This document shows positions 1-4,654 of a stretch of 12,842 nt of DNA, in pieces. This stretch comes from Actinomycetes bacterium (GTDB lineage: Bacteria; Actinomycetota; Actinomycetes; Mycobacteriales; Micromonosporaceae). Positions within the stretch are counted from its first letter, which is position 1; every line of letters begins with the position of its first letter. The position numbers and the translations under genes were made by a program. The notes under the pieces are model-generated. The model searched no databases, was not told the origin of the DNA, and saw only the letters and a program-made list of their open reading frames with translations. The DNA lies in contig JAJYSW010000081.1 of NCBI GenBank assembly GCA_021793335.1, forward strand, positions 1 through 12,842. Reading direction: 5' to 3'.

Positions 1-1
1 G

Positions 2-352
2 GCCGGAGAGCTCTCCGACTGCGTCAAGGTGCAGGGCAGCGTGGACTCGCCCGTGGGCGTCTACGAGGTGTGCGTGACGACGGTGGGGGTGCTCGCGAGC
101 GTGAGCGCCGATTTCGGCGATGTCGCGTACACGGCGAAGCTCGTGAACTACCACGACGGCGTGAACGGCGCCTGGCTTGACGAGCTCGCGGATCCCGGCG
201 CTCACGGTGACGCGTTAGAGTCGCTCGGCGGGCCGGGAACAGCGCTACGGGGGTTCGCCCGGCAGGGCGGCAGCGCCGTCCCGGCCCGCCTCATCGCGTA
301 TGCCGCGTCACAGGCGCTATCCCCGTGGAGGGACCGCGAAACGGTCGGGTAG
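2..352 (+). CDS. 3' end of an unrecognised protein gene (N-terminus outside the window)
   Basis: An open frame enters from the left edge (first full codon at base 2) and ends in TAG at 350-352, giving about 116 residues. An internal GTG at 29 exists, but the frame stays open upstream of it, so the gene probably starts outside the window. Third codon positions are almost all G or C in the first two thirds, as in real genes of this genome. They loosen in the last 40 codons (TTA, ACA, CTA appear), which suits a weakly constrained C-terminus. The residues show no motif I recognise: two Cys near the start (SDCVKV, YEVCVTT), then a mixed hydrophobic stretch and a Gly/Ala-rich tail. There is no clear transmembrane segment. 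It lies just upstream of and co-directional with tRNA-Glu. No function is proposed. Confidence 0.5.
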   Translation, partial: AGELSDCVKVQGSVDSPVGVYEVCVTTVGVLASVSADFGDVAYTAKLVNYHDGVNGAWLDELADPGAHGDALESLGGPGTALRGFARQGGSAVPARLIAYAASQALSPWRDRETVG

Positions 353-394
353 TCTTGTGCGAGTCGACGCGCCGAAGGTGCGAAGAACAGACAG

Positions 395-470
395 GCTCCC
401 GTCGTCTAGAGGCCTAGGACGCCGCCCTCTCAAGGCGGAAACGGCGGTTCGAATCCGCTCGGGAGTACCA
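395..470 (+). tRNA. tRNA-Glu (anticodon CUC), CCA encoded
   Basis: A complete cloverleaf can be drawn by hand. The acceptor stem is GCTCCCG (395-401) with CGGGAGT (460-466), with one G-U pair at its end. The anticodon stem is CCGCC/GGCGG around loop CTCTCAA, giving anticodon CTC, which reads GAG. The T-arm contains GGTTCGAATCC, the discriminator base is A467, and CCA (468-470) is encoded in the gene. The D-arm (GTCTAGAGGCCTAGGAC) is typical of actinobacterial tRNA-Glu. A weak -10-like TAGTCT at 350-355 overlaps the stop of the preceding gene and could start the transcript about 35 nt upstream of the mature 5' end; no good -35 is visible. tRNA-Glu genes are sometimes integration targets, and the next 1.2 kb looks accessory. 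Confidence 0.97.
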
Positions 471-486
471 ATAAATGACCAGCTCA

Positions 487-508
487 GAGGCCAACTTCGG
501 TTGGCCTC
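487..508 (+). terminator. Hairpin terminator behind tRNA-Glu
   Basis: A perfect 9-bp stem (GAGGCCAAC with GTTGGCCTC) closes a UUCG tetraloop, an exceptionally stable RNA hairpin, 16 nt after the tRNA CCA end. No U-run follows, which is common for terminators in GC-rich actinobacteria. The position and stability make a transcript end or processing barrier for the tRNA likely. Confidence 0.7.
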
Positions 509-683
509 GAACTGTATTCACCACCTTCTGAGGTAGCCCCCGGGTAGCAGACCTGGGCACCATCTTCCGTCAGCGCCCGACCGCTTCCGGGAGAGTCCAC
601 CCCTCCGGCTCGACCCCGTCGAGGAAATATCGATGGGTCGGCGCGGCGAGCACCGATCAAAAGGTCACCGCCGATGTGTCGAC

Positions 684-711
684 GTATACTCGTATACATG
701 CAGACGAGTAT
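684..711 (+). promoter_or_regulatory. Superimposed promoter -10 and palindromic operator of the toxin-antitoxin pair
   Basis: The -10-like hexamer TATACT (685-690) lies 7 nt before the ATG at 698. This is the geometry of actinobacterial leaderless transcripts, where the A of ATG is the first base. There is no Shine-Dalgarno sequence before that ATG and no good -35. Two inverted repeats overlie the box. GTATAC-TC-GTATAC (684-697) is a perfect repeat with a 2-nt spacer. ATACTCGT (686-693) with ACGAGTAT (704-711) is a second repeat, whose centre lies on the start codon. A dimeric antitoxin bound here would cover the -10, the transcription start and the start codon. The palindromes are seen directly; the operator role is inferred from autoregulation by ribbon-helix-helix antitoxins. 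Confidence 0.65.
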
Positions 712-916
712 TCGTGTAGACCGCAGTGTCCGTGACCGCCTGGAAGCGCTGAAGGGAGACGGGGAGTCGCTCAGCGACGTCATCGCCCGCCTTGCCGAGG
801 CACACAACCCCTTCGCCGGACTCGGCGACGTCCTGGCCCACCCCGATGTCGCCGCCGCCGTCGACGCCGACTACCGCGCCTCCCTGACCACCATCGACGG
901 CGAGACGCCCCGGTGA
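698..916 (+). CDS. VapB/MazE-like ribbon-helix-helix antitoxin
   Basis: A 72-residue protein, probably the DNA-binding antitoxin of a type II toxin-antitoxin pair. The N-terminus (MQTSIRVDRSVRDRLEALK) has the pattern of a ribbon-helix-helix domain: a short beta strand with alternating residues, then a helix with RDRLEAL, then a second helix (SLSDVIARLAEA). The acidic C-terminal half (AVDADYRASL) is the kind of tail that wraps and neutralises a toxin. Start choice: an ATG at 674 is in frame and has a weak AAGG before it, but it adds MCRRILVY, which has no counterpart in this kind of antitoxin. The ATG at 698 gives the usual N-terminus and sits 7 nt from a -10 box, so a leaderless start is preferred. 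The stop overlaps the toxin start (GTGA, 913-916), so translation is coupled. Exact subfamily (VapB or MazE) is uncertain. Confidence 0.78.
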   Translation: MQTSIRVDRSVRDRLEALKGDGESLSDVIARLAEAHNPFAGLGDVLAHPDVAAAVDADYRASLTTIDGETPR

Positions 917-1218
917 GCCCGGCCCGCGGCGACATCGTCCGACGCGGCGACACCGGCGGCTACGGTCTGGTCATCTCCAACTCGATGCTGCACACCGTCT
1001 CCGGCCTGGTCATCCTCTGCACCGTGGTCCGCTCCGAGACCATGGCCGCGTCCTTCCCCCACGCCGTGACCGTCGACGCCGACGAACAGCACCTCCACGC
1101 CATCCCGGTATCGGTCCACACCGCCCCGGCTTCAGCGCTCGCCGAGATCGTCGGGGCCGCCGACGAGGACCAGTTGCGCGCCATCGCCCGCGTCCTCCAC
1201 GCCGCCACCAGCCCCTGA
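913..1218 (+). CDS. MazF/PemK-like toxin (type II TA, probable endoribonuclease)
   Basis: A 101-residue protein of the size and layout of MazF toxins, which cut RNA at short sequences when freed from the antitoxin. It opens with the family hallmark RGDIV at residues 5-9. A core strand (YGLVISNS) follows, then LVILCTVVRS, the FPHAV strand typical of MazF (near residue 49), the segment HAIPVSV, and a C-terminal helical part (ADEDQLRAIARVLHAA) matching the usual 'L..I...L' ending. The loop after RGDIV is shorter than in many MazF proteins and lacks the common RP-VVV motif, so the RNA target cannot be guessed. The GTG start overlaps the antitoxin stop by 4 nt and has no strong Shine-Dalgarno, consistent with translational coupling. 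A hairpin terminator follows 13 nt after the stop. Assignment to the MazF fold rests on motif pattern only. Confidence 0.78.
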   Translation: MSPARGDIVRRGDTGGYGLVISNSMLHTVSGLVILCTVVRSETMAASFPHAVTVDADEQHLHAIPVSVHTAPASALAEIVGAADEDQLRAIARVLHAATSP

Positions 1219-1231
1219 CCAACACACGACG

Positions 1232-1270
1232 AAGCCCGCAACTCCGCAAGTACGGTGTTACGGGCTTTTA
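1232..1270 (+). terminator. Terminator of the toxin-antitoxin operon; also copy A of a 36-nt hairpin repeat
   Basis: AAGCCCGCAAC (1232-1242) pairs with GTTACGGGCTT (1257-1267) with one non-Watson-Crick position, closing a loop that holds a small inner CCG/CGG stem. The plus strand continues into TTTA, giving a classical intrinsic terminator 13 nt after the toxin stop. It lies between convergent genes and may serve both sides. The same hairpin sequence recurs in opposite orientation at 1595-1630. Confidence 0.72.
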
Positions 1271-1280
1271 TCGTCCCAGC

Positions 1281-1481
1281 TCAGGACTGGTTCTCGGTGC
1301 CCTGGCGAGCCTGGACCTCCAGGCGCTTCGTCTCCTCGGTCATGCGGTGGCGCTTGGTCGCACCGATCTCTTTGATGGCCGTCTTCGCCAGGTAGGCCCC
1401 TCCGGCCGTGACGGCAGCGGCGACGGCAGGTTCAACGAGGATCTGCACGATCTCGGAGCCGGAGGCCACCAGGCAATTCAT
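1281..1481 (-). CDS. Small unknown protein with one hydrophobic segment
   Basis: A 66-residue reading frame on the minus strand with ATG at 1481-1479. Residues about 11-33 (EIVQILVEPAVAAAVTAGGA and following) are mostly hydrophobic and could be one membrane-spanning or amphipathic helix. The C-terminal half is strongly charged (KEIGATKRHRMTEETKRLE), so the product would look like a small membrane-anchored or membrane-associated peptide. No family is recognised; size and layout resemble small phage or plasmid membrane proteins, but this is only an analogy. The start is uncertain: a GGAGG-like sequence lies 18 nt before the ATG, too far for a good ribosome binding site, and an in-frame GTG at 1469 is an alternative. 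It is flanked by two inverted copies of a hairpin repeat and ends 11 nt from the terminator shared with the toxin operon. Confidence 0.45.
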   Translation of the reverse strand: MNCLVASGSEIVQILVEPAVAAAVTAGGAYLAKTAIKEIGATKRHRMTEETKRLEVQARQGTENQS

Positions 1482-1594
1482 GGTTTTTCAGAAACGCGGC
1501 CCTCCGGCGATATTTGCGACTTCTCGGCCATACACCTATTGTCCGCTGTGGCTGATGGGCGGGCCGTTTCGTCCGCAGGACCCAGGTCACACCC

Positions 1595-1630
1595 AAGCCC
1601 GTAACCTCGTACTTACGGGGTTACGGCCAA
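1595..1630. repeat. Copy B of a 36-nt hairpin repeat, inverted relative to copy A at 1232-1267
   Basis: Read on the plus strand, this element matches the reverse complement of 1232-1267 at 28 of 36 positions, including an 11-nt identical block (AAGCCCGTAAC) and the central CGTACTT. It folds by itself: CCGTAAC (1599-1605) pairs with GTTACGG (1620-1626). Some differences from copy A keep pairing (for example a T-G pair in A is T-A in B), which suggests the hairpin itself was maintained. No U-run follows on either strand, so a terminator role is less clear than for copy A. Confidence 0.55.
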
Positions 1631-1693
1631 TGAAGAAACCTCACCGTCTGGGACGAATTCGAACAGGTCACAGCATGATTGGTCACTGTAGTA

Positions 1694-2938
1694 TCAGGTC
1701 TGTTCGCTGGATTCGCGCACTCGGATCGTGCCGTATTCGCCGTCGTATCCGGCATCGCGGATCACCTCGCCCGCGCGCAGACGGGTGACGGCCTCGGCCA
1801 GCGGCGGCGAATGGGTCTCGATGTCGTCGACGGGCACCGTCTCCAGGATCGCCAGTTCCGGCCCCAGTTCGGTGATCAGACGGTCGACCTCGGTACGCAC
1901 CCGTTTGGTCTTCGGCCCGGTGCCGACGATCTCACTCACGATCTGCGGGAGCGGCACCAGATGCTCGACGCCAGACACGGCCGCTCCCTCGGGCCGGTCG
2001 GCCAGGTCCTCTACACGGCTGAGCACGCCGACGGTGAGCGGCCTGCCGCACACCGGGCACCGGCCCCCGAGCTCCCGAGTCTCCTGCGGCTCCAAGCGGA
2101 CACCGCACTTGCGGTGGCCGTCGAGATGGTACTTGCCGCCTTCGGGGAAGAACTCCACCGACCCGAGGTGGCCTTCGCCGGTCTCCAGTGCCCGGCGGAC
2201 CGCGCCATAATCCAGGTCGGTGTCGAGCACCGTGGTCTCACGGCCCAACATCGGCGGAGAGTGCGCGTCGGAGAAGCTGACCATGGTGAAACGGTCCAGG
2301 TCCGAGACTCGCCGGTTCATCTCGGGGTCGGTCGACAGACCGGTCTCCAAAGCGAAGAGGTGCCCGGAAAGGTCCCGGTAGCACTCTTCAACGCTGTCGA
2401 ACCCGGATTTAGAGCCCAGCAGCCCGAACCAGGGCGTCCACACGTGCGCGGGAATCAGGTAGCCGCCCTCGCCGCTGTCGAGGACGGTCTCCAGCAGGTC
2501 GCGGGAGTCCAGCGCCAGAGTGGGGCGGCCGTCGGAGGCGAGGTTGCCGACGCGGGCCAGTCGGCGGTTGAATGCCGCGGCAGTGTCGAAGTCCGGCATG
2601 TAGACCAGGTGGTGGATCTTGCGGGTGCGTCCATCACGCCGGTAGACGGTGGAGACCTCCACCGAGAGCATGAACCGCACGGGCTCTGCCGCCAAGTTCG
2701 AGGGCAGATCGCGGTCGACGTCGGCCTCAAGGTCCTTGCGCAGCCGGAACAGGCCGGGCTCGGCGGCCACGAGACCGCTTCGGAGGCGGTCGAACCATTC
2801 GGGGTGGGTGAAGTCGCCGGTGCCCATGAGGGTGATGCCCTTGCGTTTGGCCCACTGGGTCAACGGTTCGAGTTCGGCGTCCTTGCTGCACGCCCGGGAA
2901 TATTTGGAGTGCAGGTGCAGATCGGCGTGGAAACGCAT
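1694..2938 (-). CDS. Endonuclease Q homologue (PHP-domain DNA repair nuclease)
   Basis: A 414-residue protein matching endonuclease Q, which nicks DNA 5' of deaminated bases (uracil, hypoxanthine, xanthine) and abasic sites. The N-terminal PHP metal-binding domain is intact: HLH (residues 8 and 10), GTGDFTHPEWF (Asp42), SVEVST (Glu94), the EndoQ signature IPAHVWTPWFGLLG (His165) and FSDAHSP (Asp224, His226). Then comes the family zinc-binding insert: GHRKC (Cys278), CPVC (Cys294, Cys297) and LTVGVLSRVEDLADR. Length is normal for the family. ATG 2938 gives MRFHADLHLH, the usual N-terminus, with GGGA 11 nt upstream; ATG 2947 would add MPC but leaves almost no room for a ribosome binding site. 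EndoQ was first characterised in hyperthermophilic archaea and later in some bacteria; older annotations call it TIGR00375 or 'UvrD/REP-like'. It stands alone, with no repair partner next to it. Confidence 0.92.
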   Translation of the reverse strand: MRFHADLHLHSKYSRACSKDAELEPLTQWAKRKGITLMGTGDFTHPEWFDRLRSGLVAAEPGLFRLRKDLEADVDRDLPSNLAAEPVRFMLSVEVSTVYRRDGRTRKIHHLVYMPDFDTAAAFNRRLARVGNLASDGRPTLALDSRDLLETVLDSGEGGYLIPAHVWTPWFGLLGSKSGFDSVEECYRDLSGHLFALETGLSTDPEMNRRVSDLDRFTMVSFSDAHSPPMLGRETTVLDTDLDYGAVRRALETGEGHLGSVEFFPEGGKYHLDGHRKCGVRLEPQETRELGGRCPVCGRPLTVGVLSRVEDLADRPEGAAVSGVEHLVPLPQIVSEIVGTGPKTKRVRTEVDRLITELGPELAILETVPVDDIETHSPPLAEAVTRLRAGEVIRDAGYDGEYGTIRVRESSEQT

Positions 2939-3280
2939 GCAAGGCATGTTCCCACAGTCCGTGGCGGCCATGCGCGGATCGCCGGACGTCCCGGCTGGCG
3001 TTCGGAGCGCCGGATCGGCTTCGCCCCGAGCGGTTCGCCATGGCGCGTGCCGTGCGCACCGCTCGCCCTCGGTGGTCCCGCAGCGGGCTTCGGTGGCCGG
3101 TGCGCGCGGTCGTCGACGGCCGGCACACCGGAGCCGATGCGGTCTCGCCGGGCGGCGGTGCTCACGAGGCCCGTCGGCTCTTGCCCTCATACGCATGAGG
3201 CCGAGGGACCGGCGCGGCCTCGCTACATGCCGCTCGGTCCTCGACCGCGGGCGGGACACGTTGCCGCGGGCGGCCGCCGC
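2939..3280. other. Gene-free interval between the EndoQ gene and the unknown gene at 3281
   Basis: About 340 nt with no supportable gene. Open frames crossing it on both strands are Arg/Pro/Ala-rich with no domain pattern, as expected for random GC-rich DNA. One small perfect hairpin, CCTCAT-ACGC-ATGAGG (3185-3200), lies about 80 nt after the stop of the 3281 gene and could end its transcript, although no T-run follows. A promoter for the EndoQ gene should lie here, but I see no clear -10/-35 pair. Confidence 0.5.
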
Positions 3281-3694
3281 TCACCGCTCCGGCAGTCTGA
3301 TTCCCGCGGCGATGTCCCGGATCTCCGCCGTACCGCGGCGGCCGAACGGGTCGCGGACCTCGACGGCCAGACCGGGCTCGATGAGCACGGCCGTTTCGCG
3401 CTCGGTGCTGAGACCGTTGACGCCGAACGGCTCGGGAGCCCAGCCATCGTCCTTTTCGTGATATTCGATCAGGAAATCCCGCATGGCGGCCACGTCGTTC
3501 AGGCGGACGCCTCGCATCGTCTGCACTTGGAGGTCGACGCGCCACACGCCGTCCTCGATCTCGGATTCCCATACGCGCTGCGTGAACCGCACCCCGCCCC
3601 ATTCGAACTCGAAGTCCGAGGCGGCGCCGAGGCCCTCTGGCAGGTGGGTGATGGCGAGACCGTCCATGACGTCGTCCTGATGCTTGATGGTCAT
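3281..3694 (-). CDS. Conserved actinobacterial protein of unknown function
   Basis: A 137-residue soluble protein without signal peptide or membrane segment. The pattern DDVMDGLAITHLPEGLG, then DFEFEWGGVRFTQRVWES, VDLQVQTMRGVRLNDVAAMRDFLIEYHEKD, a Trp/Pro segment and a closing beta-like part (AVLIEPGLAVEVRDPF) resembles an uncharacterised family I recall from Streptomyces and relatives; that recollection is not verified. No catalytic motif is evident. Start choice: ATG 3694 gives a typical N-terminus (MTIKHQDDV) and lies 6 nt after a -10-like TACAAT, so the mRNA may be leaderless. In-frame ATGs at 3718 and 3727 and a TTG at 3739 are upstream alternatives without good ribosome binding sites. 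The gene stands alone between two gaps. Confidence 0.75.
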   Translation of the reverse strand: MTIKHQDDVMDGLAITHLPEGLGAASDFEFEWGGVRFTQRVWESEIEDGVWRVDLQVQTMRGVRLNDVAAMRDFLIEYHEKDDGWAPEPFGVNGLSTERETAVLIEPGLAVEVRDPFGRRGTAEIRDIAAGIRLPER

Positions 3695-3700
3695 GCCGAT

Positions 3701-3706
3701 ATTGTA
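3701..3706 (-). promoter_or_regulatory. Putative -10 box for a leaderless transcript of the 3281-3694 gene
   Basis: On the minus strand TACAAT (TANNNT type) is followed by six bases (ATCGGC) and then the ATG at 3694, the spacing expected when transcription begins at the start codon. No convincing -35 is present at 16-18 nt, as is frequent in actinobacterial leaderless promoters. Confidence 0.4.
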
Positions 3707-3786
3707 CTTTCCGGACATTGAATGCATCTTGCTCTGCAAGAACGTGTCCCGTCGCGGAAATTCGTATCGCGGGATTCCAACGGCAT

Positions 3787-3818
3787 GGAAAAGCGATCAG
3801 ACCGCGACCGCGCTGATC
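3787..3818 (-). terminator. Hairpin overlapping the stop codon of the DUF4190-like gene
   Basis: On the minus strand GATCAG (3818-3813) pairs with CTGATC (3800-3795) around a GC-rich loop, then GCTTTTCC follows. The TGA stop lies inside the 3' arm. The short stem plus T-run is a plausible intrinsic terminator for the two-gene unit that begins at 4561. Confidence 0.42.
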
Positions 3819-4336
3819 AAGGCCGTCACCGCTGCCAATGCGGTGGCCACGATCCCCAGGACCAGCCCCGCCGTGGCCGTCCCCCGGCCCGAGATGCCAC
3901 CGGCGGCCTGCTTGACCTGGCGCTTCGCATAGATCGCCAGCATCAGCGAGCCGACGCCGAGCAGCGCCGCCATCAGGAAGAACGTCAGGCCCGTCCAAGG
4001 ACTGAACGCGCCGAACAACAGTCCCGGCAGCGCGCCGAGAATCCCGCCGATGCCCGCCACCAGTGAACCGATGGCCGGGCCGGACGGGATCGGCTTGAGC
4101 CGTGGTTGCAGCAGATAGAACCCGTCGACCATGGCCGGCGCCGGCACCGCCATGGGCGGCCACTGGACCGGGTGCATCTGATAGCCGTGCATGCCGTGGG
4201 GCCCGAATCCGGGCTGCGCGTGGTACGGGTGTCCGCTGTGGGGGTGGGTCGGCTGTGTCCAGCTCTGATTCGACGGCATCGTCGGCCCGGAGGTCGGCGG
4301 CTGCGCGTAGGGCTGGTATGGGTCCTGAGCGGTCAC
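3797..4336 (-). CDS. DUF4190-like membrane protein with Pro/His/Gln-rich N-terminus
   Basis: A 179-residue protein. Residues 1 to about 75 are low-complexity and rich in Pro, His, Gln, Tyr, Gly and Met (HPHSGHPYHAQPG, GPHGMHGYQMHP), so probably disordered and cytoplasmic; the His/Met density could bind metal, but nothing shows that it does. The C-terminal half carries three hydrophobic segments (about 87-110, 113-136 and 150-178) rich in Gly and Ala, with a basic connector (YAKRQVKQAAGG) before the last one. This layout is typical of actinobacterial DUF4190-type membrane proteins of unknown role. The start is GTG 4336, 9 nt behind the stop of the DivIVA-like gene, so both are probably co-transcribed. 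A weak GGTG is the only ribosome-binding candidate; translation may depend on the upstream gene. Confidence 0.8.
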   Translation of the reverse strand: MTAQDPYQPYAQPPTSGPTMPSNQSWTQPTHPHSGHPYHAQPGFGPHGMHGYQMHPVQWPPMAVPAPAMVDGFYLLQPRLKPIPSGPAIGSLVAGIGGILGALPGLLFGAFSPWTGLTFFLMAALLGVGSLMLAIYAKRQVKQAAGGISGRGTATAGLVLGIVATALAAVTALISAVAV

Positions 4337-4345
4337 GTCACCAGC

Positions 4346-4561
4346 CTATCCACTGCGAAGCGAACGTGCGACCTCCTCGAAGTAGTCGTCGACTTCCCCA
4401 GTGTCGTAGCCGCGCATGGTCATTTGGAAACCGAGATCGGTCAGCGAGTCGGGATGCGGGGGCGCTCCGGTGTCCATCGCCTGGCGCACGCGCGCGACGG
4501 CTCGATCGACTTGGACTCGGTCATATCCGCGGAACCGGACAGAGAAGAAGGGGTTCTCCAT
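4346..4561 (-). CDS. Two-repeat DivIVA-like mini-protein
   Basis: A 71-residue protein made of two copies of the N-terminal DivIVA motif. Copy 1 is FFSVRFRGYDRVQVDRAV (residues 5-22) and copy 2 is FQMTMRGYDTGEVDDYFEEV (45-64). Both share F-x(4-5)-RGYD-x(3)-VD, which in DivIVA/Wag31 forms the membrane-binding crossed-loop region. The long coiled coil of DivIVA is missing, so it cannot build the usual polar scaffold alone; a role near the cell pole or septum is an inference from the motif. It is the first gene of a two-gene unit with the membrane protein at 3797-4336. The ATG at 4561 has no Shine-Dalgarno; CACACT lies 7 nt upstream and could be a poor -10 of a leaderless transcript. Small proteins of this type are common in actinobacteria and uncharacterised. 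Confidence 0.82.
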   Translation of the reverse strand: MENPFFSVRFRGYDRVQVDRAVARVRQAMDTGAPPHPDSLTDLGFQMTMRGYDTGEVDDYFEEVARSLRSG

Positions 4562-4620
4562 ACGTCACAGTGTGCCAGGTCAACAACACCCGCAGATACC
4601 GGCCCGTCCGCTCCGTGATT

Positions 4621-4639
4621 GACCGTTCACATTACGGTC
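4621..4639 (-). terminator. Weak hairpin behind the FN3-MoxR-DUF58-transglutaminase operon
   Basis: GACCGT and ACGGTC form a 6-bp inverted repeat with a 7-nt loop, 15 nt downstream of the transglutaminase-like stop on the minus strand. There is no T-run. It is the only hairpin I see in the 93-nt gap before the DivIVA-like gene, which points the same way, so read-through into that gene is possible. Confidence 0.35.
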
Positions 4640-4654
4640 GCCAATAGGTACAAG

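Noticed and set aside
674..697. ATG 674 as start of the antitoxin, giving MCRRILVY at the N-terminus.
   Set aside because: The extra residues do not fit ribbon-helix-helix antitoxins and are encoded by the palindromic operator and -10 box. ATG 698 gives the expected N-terminus. A weak AAGG before 674 keeps it as a minor possibility.
1663..1688. Direct repeat GGTCAC (1666-1671 and 1681-1686) near the 3' end of the EndoQ gene.
   Set aside because: Two 6-nt copies are within chance expectation, and there is no supporting promoter or protein context.
471..1693. A second copy of the tRNA-Glu 3' end as an attachment site of an integrated element.
   Set aside because: Scanning for the T-arm and acceptor sequence elsewhere in the window found only short chance matches, such as CTCGAATCCG near 8675.
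2939..3259. Upstream extension of the EndoQ reading frame by more than 100 codons.
   Set aside because: The added residues are Arg/Ala/Pro-rich low complexity with no homology pattern; the family N-terminus (ADLHLHS) begins right after ATG 2938.
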